Assembly (NCBI RefSeq): GCF_900101595.1
Contig: NZ_FMYY01000012.1
Coordinates: 123,397 to 187,396, forward strand
Length of the DNA: 64,000 nt
Reading direction: 5' to 3'
From: Paenibacillus sp. cl123
GTDB lineage: Bacteria > Bacillota > Bacilli > Paenibacillales > NBRC-103111
Part shown: in pieces, positions 1 to 7,656 of the stretch
How the letters are laid out: each line of letters opens with the position of its first letter
How positions within the stretch are numbered: the stretch's first letter is position 1
Program-made: the position numbers and the translations under genes
Notes under the pieces: model-generated
The model's database searches: none
Told to the model about the DNA's origin: nothing
What the model saw: only the letters and a program-made list of their open reading frames with translations

Positions 1-348
1 GACGCCGCTGCAGGAACGCTGGGAGGCGGCGACTTCATGGCGCTGTTCAACCGCATGGGCGGACTGGACGGCATATTGTCCACGATGGGCAAGGTTCAGA
101 AGATGGTGAGCATCTTCCGGCAGTTCGGTCCGGTGTTCAAGCTGTTCGGCGGCGGCTTCGGCCTGGGAGGTCTTGGCGGCCAGTTGAAGACGGCGTCGGT
201 CAAGCGCCGTCCTCAACCGAGGCCAGCCGGTACCCGCGGCATGTCTGCGGCGCGTCCGGGCAGCGCAGGACGCGCCGGGCGCGCGGCGCAGCACGGACGC
301 CCGGCGGGGCCGGGACGGCGCAGCGCGGGGCCGCGCGGGCGCCGCTGA
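1..348 (+). CDS. C-terminal part of a Gly-rich, Arg-tailed protein, possibly VrrA/YqfQ-like
   Basis: The reading frame is open to the window edge, so this is taken as a partial gene. The visible part has a Gly-rich hydrophobic stretch (GGLDGILSTMGKVQKMV and a run rich in FGGG) followed by about 65 residues dominated by Arg, Pro, Ala and Gly. The arrangement of a Gly/Leu 'single-helix' segment plus low-complexity tail recalls the Bacillus VrrA/YqfQ family, but that is a weak resemblance. A GGGAGG sequence sits about 10 bases before the ATG at 37, so translation could also start there and give a 103-residue protein. No catalytic motif is seen. The tail is extremely GC-rich, so frame and product are uncertain. 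Confidence 0.4.
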   Translation, partial: DAAAGTLGGGDFMALFNRMGGLDGILSTMGKVQKMVSIFRQFGPVFKLFGGGFGLGGLGGQLKTASVKRRPQPRPAGTRGMSAARPGSAGRAGRAAQHGRPAGPGRRSAGPRGRR

Positions 349-400
349 CGGGCATGGCGGCGCCCGCGCCCGCCCGGCAAGTGAATAAGCGCAGGCAAAC

Positions 401-453
401 AAGGGGCTGACACCCCGGCTGAACTGAAGTTCTGCCGGGAGCGTCAGCCCCTT
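401..453. terminator. Three-tier perfect hairpin between convergent genes, probable bidirectional terminator
   Basis: Arms 401-411 (AAGGGGCTGAC) and 443-453 pair perfectly over 11 bases. Inside them 414-419 (CCCGGC) pairs with 434-439, and 421-424 (GAAC) pairs with 429-432 around a TGAA loop. It lies between the end of the first gene and the 3' end of the minus-strand histidinol-phosphatase gene. There is no T-run on either side, so termination is inferred from position and stability only. The rest of 349-606 shows nothing else recognisable. Confidence 0.5.
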
Positions 454-606
454 GCGCTGCTTGCGAAGTTGTCTGGCCCGCAGACCGCCTCCGCGCGGTT
501 CCCCGCTTGCCGGCACAGGCGCAGGCGGCGCACGGTCACGGTCAGCAGCAAGCGGCCGGGCCTTTTGAGGCGGCGATGGACTGCCCCCAGGAGGCGCGTA
601 GGGCTG

Positions 607-1413
607 CTACAGCGGCACGCTGACGGGGCGCTTCTCCTTGAAGTAAACCCACTCGCGATAGCCGATGGACTTGAGTGTGGCCGCCACCTCGTCCCAGTCG
701 TCGCCGACGCGGTCCGGCACGTGGGCATCGGAGCCGAAGGTGACCGGCACGTTGTAATGGAAGGCGCGTTCGAGCACTTCATGGATCGGATACCAGCCGC
801 CGCAATCCTTCGTTTTCCCCGACGTATTGATCTCGATGGCAATGTTACGCTCGCCGATCACTTTCAGCGTGCGGTCGACGGCTTCCGTTTTGATATCGGA
901 AAATGCGGGATAGTAGCCGCGCATCGCATCGATATGCCCGAGAATCTGAAACATGCCGCTGCGGGCCGACTGCTCGATGAGATCGTAGTAGATTTCCTTC
1001 TGCTCAACCTGTTGCGGCTCGTCCAAGCCTTTCCACCGCTTGCGGTTAAAAATGCTGACCCCGCCCGACAGATGCACCGAACCGATGATGTAATCGAACG
1101 GATACTGGGCGTAGACGGCCCGGTAAGTCTCAGCATGCTCAGGGAAAAAGTCGGATTCCACGCCGAGCAGCACCTCGATGCGTCCTGCATATTCGGCTTT
1201 GAGCTTTAAAACTTCATCGATGTAACGGCTGAATTCGCTCTTGGCCATCGCGATGCCGGGCTGCGCCTGATCCTCGCCGCTTGCGAAGTAAGGGGAGTGG
1301 TCGCTGATGCCGATGACCTGCAGCCCGTGGCGGATGCCGGCCTCTACATAATCGCGGATGGTGCCGATCGCATGACCGCAACGTTCATGATGCGTATGTA
1401 AGTCGAATTTCAT
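607..1413 (-). CDS. hisJ: Histidinol-phosphatase, PHP family (HisJ/HisK type)
   Basis: A 268-residue cytoplasmic metal-dependent phosphatase of the PHP superfamily. In this family the reaction is hydrolysis of L-histidinol phosphate to histidinol, the penultimate step of histidine synthesis. Metal-binding signatures are visible: the N-terminal HTHHERCGH (H6, H8), SDHS around residue 39, ILGHID in the middle and FGSDAH near the C-terminus. The length matches Bacillus HisJ. It begins 9 bases after the stop of the upstream LysR gene on the same strand, and its ribosome-binding site (GGAGTGAG) lies inside the end of that gene, so the two are probably co-transcribed. It is far from any visible his operon, so another PHP phosphoesterase substrate is possible. 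Confidence 0.8.
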   Translation of the reverse strand: MKFDLHTHHERCGHAIGTIRDYVEAGIRHGLQVIGISDHSPYFASGEDQAQPGIAMAKSEFSRYIDEVLKLKAEYAGRIEVLLGVESDFFPEHAETYRAVYAQYPFDYIIGSVHLSGGVSIFNRKRWKGLDEPQQVEQKEIYYDLIEQSARSGMFQILGHIDAMRGYYPAFSDIKTEAVDRTLKVIGERNIAIEINTSGKTKDCGGWYPIHEVLERAFHYNVPVTFGSDAHVPDRVGDDWDEVAATLKSIGYREWVYFKEKRPVSVPL

Positions 1414-1422
1414 ATCGTGTTC

Positions 1423-2325
1423 TCACTCCGAACCTATGAATTGGATTTCCTGCATGCCCTTGAGGTCGAGCAGGAATTGATGCAGCGCCGAGCTGAGATA
1501 ACGCCCCGACTTGTACACGACTCCGACAGGATGGCTGATCTCCAGCTCATTGACCTTGATCATCTTCAGGGACCCGAGCCTCAATTCTTTCTGAATCGAC
1601 ATCTTGGAGATGATGGCGGCTCCCAGGTTGAGCTCGACCATCCGCTTCACTTCCTCGCTGCTTGACAGCTCCATAACCGTCTGCGGAGCGATGTGAAGCA
1701 GCTTGAATACTTGGTCTACGAACCGCCGCCCCGCCGTCTCCGGGGACAGCATGATGAGGGGAAGATCATGCAGCTTCTCGATGGGCACATGAGCATATTT
1801 CGCAAGCGGATGCTCAGGGGCCACAGTCAGCTCGAAGGTGTCGTAGTACAGCACCGAGCTTTCCAGACTCGGCTGCTTCTCGAACAAATAGGTGATCCCG
1901 ATGTCAATCGTTCCGTTCTCGACGCTCTGCATGATTTGCGAGCTCGACATCGAATGGATCGTCGTTTTGATCAGCGGAAACTGATTCTGAAAGTAGGACA
2001 ACACGCGCGGCAAAATCTGCATGGCGATGGATGTCGTGGTGCCCAGATGGATATGGCCCTGGGGTGTTTGGCTCAAGTCGGCCAGCCTCTGCTTCAGGTC
2101 CTCGACCGTCTGCAGAATCATCTCGGCATGGTCCAGAAAAACGCGCCCGCTGTCGGTCAAGGTGACGGGCTGATTGCGGTCGATCAGCACGGTCTTGAAC
2201 TCGTCCTCCAGACTTTTGATCTGGGCGGATACGGCCGGCTGGGTCAGATTGAGCAGTTCTCCGGCTTTTCGAAAGCTCATCGTTTTGGAAATGGTAATTA
2301 GCGTTTCCAACTGGTTCAGGTTCAC
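1423..2325 (-). CDS. LysR-family transcriptional regulator
   Basis: A 300-residue DNA-binding regulator. The N-terminal winged helix-turn-helix (LNQLETLITISKTMSFRKAG, then LTQPAVSAQIKSLE) is classic LysR, and the rest is the periplasmic-binding-like effector domain (for example GTTTSIAMQILPRVL, IDIGITYLFE). The longest frame begins 29 codons earlier. The GTG at 2325 is chosen because GGAGGT precedes it by five bases and because the HTH then starts at residue 2, as is usual. Its effector is not evident. It is followed by the histidinol-phosphatase gene in the same direction and is divergent from the drug exporter at 2529, but that exporter has its own PadR regulator downstream. Confidence 0.85.
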   Translation of the reverse strand: MNLNQLETLITISKTMSFRKAGELLNLTQPAVSAQIKSLEDEFKTVLIDRNQPVTLTDSGRVFLDHAEMILQTVEDLKQRLADLSQTPQGHIHLGTTTSIAMQILPRVLSYFQNQFPLIKTTIHSMSSSQIMQSVENGTIDIGITYLFEKQPSLESSVLYYDTFELTVAPEHPLAKYAHVPIEKLHDLPLIMLSPETAGRRFVDQVFKLLHIAPQTVMELSSSEEVKRMVELNLGAAIISKMSIQKELRLGSLKMIKVNELEISHPVGVVYKSGRYLSSALHQFLLDLKGMQEIQFIGSE

Positions 2326-2458
2326 GTCGTACCTCCTCTCCAAAGGCGTGAACGTGCACGGGCGGGCGTCTAGGTCACCTTTCATTATATGACAATGGAA
2401 AGGGAAGGGCAAACGGAGAGGGGGCTCCTATTGGACGTTAACCTCCCTCAGGTAATGG

Positions 2459-2486
2459 TTGCTAATTGCTCAAATTTGAGTATAAT
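2459..2486 (+). promoter_or_regulatory. Promoter with a perfect palindrome between -35 and -10
   Basis: TTGCTA (2459-2464) and TATAAT (2481-2486) are separated by 16 bases. The spacer contains a perfect 12-base palindrome CTCAAATTTGAG (2469-2480) that abuts the -10. This is the typical location for a repressor operator. It precedes the exporter/PadR operon, so autoregulation by the PadR protein is the simplest inference. The exporter's ribosome-binding site (ACGGGGG) follows about 30 bases later. Confidence 0.6.
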
Positions 2487-2528
2487 CACTTTAGAGTTAA
2501 ATTATTTAATGGTAACGGGGGTTTATCG

Positions 2529-4094
2529 ATGGAAATGAATAAAAAGTCCAACATCCCTTGGACGGTAACCGGCCTTATGCTGGCTCTGCTGCTGGCTTCG
2601 CTCGACCAGACGATCGTCTCGACAGCGATGCCGACCATTCTCGGGGAGCTTGGCGGACTGGATCAGTTCGTATGGGTGTTCTCGGCGTATCTGATCGCCA
2701 ACGTCGTCGCCATGCCGATCTTCGGCAAGCTGGGCGATATGTACGGACGCAAGCTGTTTTTCCTGATCGGACTGGTCGTGTTCATGATCGGCTCCGCGCT
2801 GTGCGGAACGTCGGAGACGATGCTCCAGCTTATCATCTACCGGGCGATCCAGGGGATCGGAGGCGGGGCGATGATGCCGATCACATTTGCCATCGTGTTC
2901 GATATCTTTCCTCCGGAGAAGCGGGGCAAGATGCAAGGGCTGTTCGGAGCCGTATTCGGCATCTCCAGCGTGCTGGGCCCGCTTGCGGGAGCGTACTTTA
3001 CCGACTATGTAAACTGGCAGTGGATTTTCTATATTAATCTGCCGCTCGGAATCTTCTCTCTGGTGCTGATTTCCTTATGCTATCACCCGGTTCTGCCGAA
3101 GAACCCGAATCAGAGGATCGACTGGCTCGGCACCTTGACGTTTACGGCGGCCATCATTGCGCTGATGCTCGGATTGGAGCTTGGCGGCAAGGAGGGGTAT
3201 GCCTGGTCCTCGGCGACGATCATCGGCATGTTCGCGGGAGCGGCGGTGCTGCTCGTGCTGTTCTACTTCATCGAACGCCGCGCCTCGGCGCCGATCGTGC
3301 CGTTCCAGCTGTTCCGCTCCCGGCTGTTTACCGCAAGCATGGGCGTAAGCTTCTTCTACGGCACCTTGATGATAGCGGCGGCGACGTATATTCCGCTGTT
3401 CATTCAGGGCGTGTTCCAGGGCTCGGCCACAAGCGCGGGTCTCGTCCTGACCCCCATGATGCTGGGGGTTGTCGCCAGCAGCGCGCTCGGCGGGCGGTTC
3501 CTGGCTGCGGCTTCGTACCGGACCATTATGCTGTACTCGGCTGCGCTGCTGCTCGTCGCTACTGTATTGCTGGGGACTATCTCGGTTGAAACGCCGCGCC
3601 TGCTGGTCACGCTGTATATGATCATGCTCGGTCTCGGGATCGGCGCTCAGTTCCCGGTTATCTCCATCTCTTCGGTCCAAAGCGTCAGCTTCGAATACCG
3701 GGGCCTCGTGACCTCGCTCGTCTCGTTTTTCCGCTCCATCGGCTCGGCCGTCGGAGTGACCGTGCTGGGTACAGTTCAGTCGTATTCGCTGAAAAACCGG
3801 ATCGCCGAGCTGCTGCCGGAGAATGCCGCCAGTCAGGCGCCGGCCTCGCCGCAGGCGCTGCTCAGCGAAGAATTCCGCCAGGCTGTGCCTAAGCCGGTGC
3901 TGGATAAGCTGATCCTCGGGCTGGCCGATTCCATCGCCTTCGTCTTCCAGGTATCGATTGTGATCGCCGTGGTGGGCTTTATCTTCGTGCTGCTGCTGGG
4001 CAAGTCCAGACTGGAGCTGCCGGCGGGGGGACAGAAGCCGGATCAGGCCGGAGACAACGAAGCGGTCTCGGCTCCACAGCATGGCCATATGTAA
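2529..4094 (+). CDS. DHA2-family MFS multidrug exporter (EmrB/QacA type)
   Basis: A 521-residue integral membrane protein with about 14 hydrophobic segments, as expected for proton-driven DHA2 exporters. Motifs include LDQTIVSTAMPTI in TM1, GKLGDMYGRKLFF in the TM2-3 loop (motif A) and GAVFGISSVLGPLAGA in TM5 (motif C, antiporter signature). The longest frame begins at 2466, but ATG 2529 has an ACGGGGG ribosome-binding site seven bases upstream and fits the normal family N-terminus. The PadR gene follows after 15 bases, giving a two-gene operon behind a promoter with a palindromic spacer. The substrate cannot be read from sequence; toxic amphiphiles or antibiotics are typical. Confidence 0.85.
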   Translation: MEMNKKSNIPWTVTGLMLALLLASLDQTIVSTAMPTILGELGGLDQFVWVFSAYLIANVVAMPIFGKLGDMYGRKLFFLIGLVVFMIGSALCGTSETMLQLIIYRAIQGIGGGAMMPITFAIVFDIFPPEKRGKMQGLFGAVFGISSVLGPLAGAYFTDYVNWQWIFYINLPLGIFSLVLISLCYHPVLPKNPNQRIDWLGTLTFTAAIIALMLGLELGGKEGYAWSSATIIGMFAGAAVLLVLFYFIERRASAPIVPFQLFRSRLFTASMGVSFFYGTLMIAAATYIPLFIQGVFQGSATSAGLVLTPMMLGVVASSALGGRFLAAASYRTIMLYSAALLLVATVLLGTISVETPRLLVTLYMIMLGLGIGAQFPVISISSVQSVSFEYRGLVTSLVSFFRSIGSAVGVTVLGTVQSYSLKNRIAELLPENAASQAPASPQALLSEEFRQAVPKPVLDKLILGLADSIAFVFQVSIVIAVVGFIFVLLLGKSRLELPAGGQKPDQAGDNEAVSAPQHGHM

Positions 4095-4109
4095 AGGGAA
4101 CGTTCCGTT

Positions 4110-4670
4110 ATGTCGATGAAGCTGGTCATCCTGGGACTGTTGATGGAAGAAGACTGTCATCCGTATGAGATGCGGCTGAAGATGAAGGAGCGGAACATGC
4201 TCCATTATATCAAGATGCAGGAGGGCTCCCTGTATTACGCCATCGAGACCCTGGAGAAGTCGGGAGCGGTGGAGCAGGCGGATACGGAGAAAGACAGCAG
4301 CCGGCAGGGCAGGACGGTGTACCGGATCACGAGCGCCGGGAGGCAGCTGTTTCAGGAGCTGCTGGAGGCGCAATTCACCGATACGAAGACGGTGTATCAT
4401 CCGCTGTACGCGGCGCTGGTTTTTGCCCGGTACGGGGACCGGGAGCGGCTGTATGAGCTGCTGCTGAATAAGGTGGAGGAGCAGCGGCGCGCGCTGGCCA
4501 TGCTTCGCGAAGTGTATGACAGCCACATCCATGAGGTTTCGCGCAGTGTTCTGCATATGATGAAGGGACGTATGGAGCACGCCGCCGTTGAGCTGCGGTG
4601 GCTGGAGAGGCTGGCTGCCGACGCGGCGGAGGACCGGCTGAAGCTGCGCGGACTGCCGATTGAGGATTAA
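4110..4670 (+). CDS. PadR-family transcriptional regulator
   Basis: A 186-residue protein. The N-terminus (MSMKLVILGLLMEEDCHPYE, then YIKMQEGSLYYAIETLEKSG) is the PadR winged helix-turn-helix, and the C-terminal half is the helical dimerisation region (PadR_C, Vir-like), rich in Arg and Glu. It starts 15 bases after the exporter gene and is almost certainly co-transcribed with it. PadR proteins commonly repress a neighbouring transporter and are released by the transported compound. The palindrome at 2469-2480 is the obvious candidate operator, although it does not look like the classical PadR ATGT-N8-ACAT site. Confidence 0.85.
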   Translation: MSMKLVILGLLMEEDCHPYEMRLKMKERNMLHYIKMQEGSLYYAIETLEKSGAVEQADTEKDSSRQGRTVYRITSAGRQLFQELLEAQFTDTKTVYHPLYAALVFARYGDRERLYELLLNKVEEQRRALAMLREVYDSHIHEVSRSVLHMMKGRMEHAAVELRWLERLAADAAEDRLKLRGLPIED

Positions 4671-4705
4671 GATGCGCTAGGCGCTATCGATCAGACGATG
4701 CACAA

Positions 4706-4753
4706 CCAATAAGCCTTGCTCGCTCCAGGAGATGGAGCGGCAAGGCTTATTGG
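4706..4753. terminator. Strong hairpin between convergent padR-type gene and fabF
   Basis: CCAATAAGCCTTGC (4706-4719) pairs perfectly with 4740-4753, and an inner CGCTCC/GGAGCG pair extends the stem with a single bulged T around an AGGAGAT loop. It lies exactly between the convergent ends of the regulator gene and fabF. No clear T-run follows on either strand, so it is called a bidirectional terminator from stability and location. Confidence 0.65.
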
Positions 4754-4780
4754 CGCAGACAAGCCGGGACCGGCGGGCAG

Positions 4781-6019
4781 CTAGCTGTAGCTGCGAATCA
4801 CAAGCATGGCGTTATGGCCGCCGAAGCCGACGGAATTGGACAAGCCGACCTCCAGGGACGCGCGGCGGGCGGTATGGGGCACATAATCCAGATCGCAGTC
4901 CGGATCGGGGCTGTCCAGGTTAACCGTCGGCGGAATAAGGCCGTGGCGGATCGTCTGGAGCAGCGCGATCGCTTCCACGCCTCCGGCCGCTCCCAGCATA
5001 TGGCCCAGCATCGATTTGTTCGCCGAGATCGGGATGCGGTAGGCATGGCGGCCGAGCGCCGATTTCACGGCGATGGTTTCCGCCAGGTCGCCGAGCTGGG
5101 TGCCGGTAGCATGCGCATTTATATAATCGACCGCCTCGGGAGGAAGACCGGCATCTGCGAGTGCGAGCGTGATCGCCGCGCTTGCGCTGCGGCCCTCCGG
5201 ATCGGGAGCGACCATATGATGGGCGTCGGAGGTGGAGGCATAGCCGACGATCTCGCCGTAGATCCGGGCTCCCCGGGCGAGCGCGTGCTCCAGCGACTCA
5301 AGCATGAGGACGCCCGCGCCTTCGGCCATGACGAAGCCGTCCCGGCCGGCGTCGAACGGCCGGCTGGCCTGCTCGGGCTCGTCATTTCGCTGGGAGGCCG
5401 CGGCTGCGTTGCCGAAGCCGGCCAGAGCCAGCCCATGCGTAGTCGCTTCGGCTCCTCCAGCCAGCACCGCATCGGCCCCGCCCCGCTGGATCAGCTTGAA
5501 CGCTTCGCCGATCGCCGTGTTGCCCGTAGCGCAGGCCGTGACCGGGGCGAGGGAGGGACCTTTGGCTCCGATCAGGATGCTGACGGTCGCCGCCGCCATA
5601 TTGGCGATCATCATGGGGACTACCGTGGGACTGACCCGGCCGGGGCCGCGCTCCAGCAGCGTCTTGTAATTATCCAGCATCGTCTGCAGGCCGCCTACGC
5701 CTGTGCCGATGTAGACGCCGATCCGGAAGGCATTGTCTTCCGATACGACAAGTCCGGAGTCATCAATGGCCTGCAGAGCTGCTGTTGCGGCGAATTGGCT
5801 GAAACGGTCCATTCTCCGCGCCTCGCGCCGGCCGAATAAAGCTTCGGGGTCAAAGTCACGGACAGCGCCTGCGATTCTGATTTTATAGGGAGAGCTGTCA
5901 AACTCCTCGATCTTGCGGATACCCGACCTGCCGGCTGTGAGCGAGCTCCAAAACGTCTCCACCGTGTGGCCGAGCGGACTGATAACGCCCATGCCTGTGA
6001 CGACAACTCTTGTTTTCAT
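4781..6019 (-). CDS. fabF: Beta-ketoacyl-ACP synthase II
   Basis: A 412-residue thiolase-fold condensing enzyme that extends acyl-ACP with malonyl-ACP in fatty-acid synthesis. Active-site residues fall at the positions known for FabF: Cys163 (VTACATGN), His303 (NAHATGT), Lys335 and His340 (SANKSMLGHMLGAAG). The ribosome-binding site GGAGG precedes ATG 6019 at normal spacing. The gene stands alone, without acpP, fabD or fabG beside it, and is divergent from an MmyB-type regulator. It may therefore be an accessory or regulated copy rather than the sole FabF of the cell. That last point is inference. Confidence 0.9.
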   Translation of the reverse strand: MKTRVVVTGMGVISPLGHTVETFWSSLTAGRSGIRKIEEFDSSPYKIRIAGAVRDFDPEALFGRREARRMDRFSQFAATAALQAIDDSGLVVSEDNAFRIGVYIGTGVGGLQTMLDNYKTLLERGPGRVSPTVVPMMIANMAAATVSILIGAKGPSLAPVTACATGNTAIGEAFKLIQRGGADAVLAGGAEATTHGLALAGFGNAAAASQRNDEPEQASRPFDAGRDGFVMAEGAGVLMLESLEHALARGARIYGEIVGYASTSDAHHMVAPDPEGRSASAAITLALADAGLPPEAVDYINAHATGTQLGDLAETIAVKSALGRHAYRIPISANKSMLGHMLGAAGGVEAIALLQTIRHGLIPPTVNLDSPDPDCDLDYVPHTARRASLEVGLSNSVGFGGHNAMLVIRSYS

Positions 6020-6046
6020 ACTTGAGTCAGCCTCCTTGGGTTGATG

Positions 6047-6121
6047 ATAGGATCAGGTCCTATAGGTTCATCATGTCACATGATTTATCCTATTACAAGT
6101 TGGCAGTTATCCTGGTATAAT
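6047..6121. promoter_or_regulatory. Divergent promoter/operator region between fabF and the MmyB-type regulator
   Basis: A near-consensus plus-strand promoter is TTACAA (6093-6098), 17 bases, TATAAT (6116-6121). Read on the minus strand, the same hexamer is TTGTAA, with a weak -10 (CATGAT) 17 bases on towards fabF. That -10 overlaps the 15-base near-perfect palindrome at 6070-6084 (TCATGT-C-ACATGA core). A second inverted repeat, ATAGGA-N5-TCCTAT, spans 6047-6063 next to the fabF ribosome-binding site. The two palindromes lie where a regulator could control fabF. Confidence 0.55.
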
Positions 6122-6185
6122 GAATAACAGAATGAGCATGATTTTTCCGGAGGAAGACAGAAGCGGAACCATGGAGGGTCGGAGC

Positions 6186-7034
6186 ATGAATAAAGATGTG
6201 CGCCTGTCGGCGCTGGCGGAGTTTCTGGTGAGTCACCGCGCCCGTCTGCAGCCGGTGGATGTAGGGCTTCCAGCAGGGACGAGAAGGCGCACCCCGGGCC
6301 TTCGCCGAGAGGAGGTCGCCCAGCTTGCCGGGGTGAGCACGACTTGGTATACATGGCTGGAGCAGGGGAGAGAAATCACCGTGTCCCCGCAGGTGCTGGA
6401 ATGCGTAGCGGCGGCGCTGCGGCTTAATGAGGACGAACGGCATTATTTATTCGCGCTGGCCTCGGAGCAGCCGAGTCAGACTGCCTCAGCGGGAGCGTCC
6501 GAGACCGGGGCCATGCCTCCGTCTCTGCATATTCTGCTGACGGAGCTGGCTTCCTGTCCGGCGATCGTCTCGGACCGCCGCTGCCAGATTGTGGGCTGGA
6601 ACGATGCGGCGGCGGCCGTGTTTATGGAGTTCGATCAGGTGCCGCCGGAGGAGAGGAATTTGATCTGGCTGCTGTTCACGCGCAAGGAATTTCGCGCTCT
6701 GGCCGCCAACTGGTACGAGTTCGTATGCGGATTTCTGGCGATCTTTCGCTATTATTACGGCCGCTACGTCGGAGATCCGTGGTATGGGGAGTTTATTGCG
6801 AGGCTTAGCGAGCAGAACCCGGACTTCCTGTCGATCTGGAACCGAAACGATGTAAGTCCCGCCCCGGAGGTGTTCATCGAATTCCGACATGCGAAGGCCG
6901 GCAAGATGTTATTCGATCTGAGCTCCCTTCAGGTGCAGGGACCGACGGATTTGCGGATCAGCGTGTATACGCCTTCTCCCGGCTCGGATACGGCCGCCAA
7001 GCTGGGGCTGGCCATGAAGCGGCGTCAGAGCTGA
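6186..7034 (+). CDS. MmyB-type helix-turn-helix regulator
   Basis: A 282-residue regulator. The N-terminal XRE-type HTH (LRREEVAQLAGVSTTWYTWL) is preceded by the RRTPGLRREE signature typical of this family. The C-terminal two-thirds is the MmyB-like ligand-binding (PAS-like) domain with ILTELASCPAIVSDRRCQIV-type and WNDAAAAVF motifs. Family members are thought to bind fatty-acid-like ligands. ATG 6186 is preferred over the upstream ATGs because GGAGGG lies about 8 bases before it. The gene is divergent from fabF across a palindrome-bearing intergenic region, which makes control of fabF an attractive inference. Confidence 0.8.
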   Translation: MNKDVRLSALAEFLVSHRARLQPVDVGLPAGTRRRTPGLRREEVAQLAGVSTTWYTWLEQGREITVSPQVLECVAAALRLNEDERHYLFALASEQPSQTASAGASETGAMPPSLHILLTELASCPAIVSDRRCQIVGWNDAAAAVFMEFDQVPPEERNLIWLLFTRKEFRALAANWYEFVCGFLAIFRYYYGRYVGDPWYGEFIARLSEQNPDFLSIWNRNDVSPAPEVFIEFRHAKAGKMLFDLSSLQVQGPTDLRISVYTPSPGSDTAAKLGLAMKRRQS

Positions 7035-7069
7035 AGGACAGCGGGCGAAGGAGCATGAGCCTGACCTTG

Positions 7070-7501
7070 CTACTCCGCGCTTTGGCTGACGATCTTCTCG
7101 AAGGTCGACAGGAATAGCTCCAGCTCATCCGGCTCGATATAGGACAAATATTTCTTGATAGTCTCATCCCGGACGGCGCGAATCTGCTGCAGCGTATCCA
7201 TGCCTTGCTCCGTGATGGACAGCAGCACGACGCGCCGGTCATGCTCGTCATGCGTCCGCTCCACGAGCCCCTGCGCGACCAGCCTGTCTATCATCACGGT
7301 GATTGCGCTTGGCGTAACTTCCATCTGCTGAGCCAGCTTGCCGCCGGGACAAGGACCCATCGTGCGCAGTTTATAAAGCATCATCGTCTGGGGGCCCGTT
7401 AGAGCAATATGCGGAGGCAGTCCCAGCTCGGGTCCCAGCTTGCGGAACAAGGTGAAGAAAGCCTGTTCGAATCGTTCGATATAGGGTTCGCGCTTTGTCA
7501 T
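7070..7501 (-). CDS. MarR-family transcriptional regulator
   Basis: A 143-residue winged-helix repressor with LAQQMEVTPSAITVMIDRL (recognition helix region) and the wing RTHDEHDRRVVLLSITEQG, which matches the MarR signature DxRxxxLxLT. It lies convergent to the MmyB-type gene (36-base gap) and upstream of nothing on its own strand, so it is probably monocistronic and autoregulated. No target gene is obvious. The nearest transporter is the DHA2 exporter about 3 kb away, which already has a PadR gene. Confidence 0.85.
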   Translation of the reverse strand: MTKREPYIERFEQAFFTLFRKLGPELGLPPHIALTGPQTMMLYKLRTMGPCPGGKLAQQMEVTPSAITVMIDRLVAQGLVERTHDEHDRRVVLLSITEQGMDTLQQIRAVRDETIKKYLSYIEPDELELFLSTFEKIVSQSAE

Positions 7502-7514
7502 CGTCGGTATATCC

Positions 7515-7589
7515 TTCCATGTAAATAATTGATCACAAAATATTTTAACTGTTTAACAAAATCGTATCATTCTGCTGCAAAAAAGTCAA
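7515..7589 (-). promoter_or_regulatory. Promoter of the marR-type gene
   Basis: On the minus strand TTGACT (7589-7584), 17 bases, TACGAT (7566-7561) forms a reasonable sigma-A promoter. Between it and the start codon is an AT-rich stretch with an imperfect inverted repeat (TTAAACAGTTAA, about 7545-7556), a plausible autorepressor site. Confidence 0.5.
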
Positions 7590-7602
7590 CGGAGCAGCGC
7601 AA

Positions 7603-7634
7603 AAAGCCCTTTCGTTTGACAACGAAAGAGCTTT
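7603..7634 (-). terminator. Rho-independent terminator of the HAD phosphatase gene
   Basis: Arms 7603-7616 and 7621-7634 pair over 14 bases with one mismatch around a 4-base loop. On the minus strand the stem runs directly into TTTTT. It sits just downstream of the minus-strand HAD gene stop codon. Confidence 0.8.
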
Positions 7635-7656
7635 AGCCATCCGCAGCGCGCCGCGC

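Noticed and set aside
469..1209. Plus-strand frame opposite hisJ
   Set aside because: It is an antisense shadow without ribosome-binding site; the minus strand encodes a complete PHP phosphatase.
3075..4580. Long minus-strand frame opposite the exporter and PadR genes
   Set aside because: Composition (His, Gln and Arg-rich, no motif) is typical of an antisense shadow of a GC-rich gene. The plus-strand genes have full family motifs.
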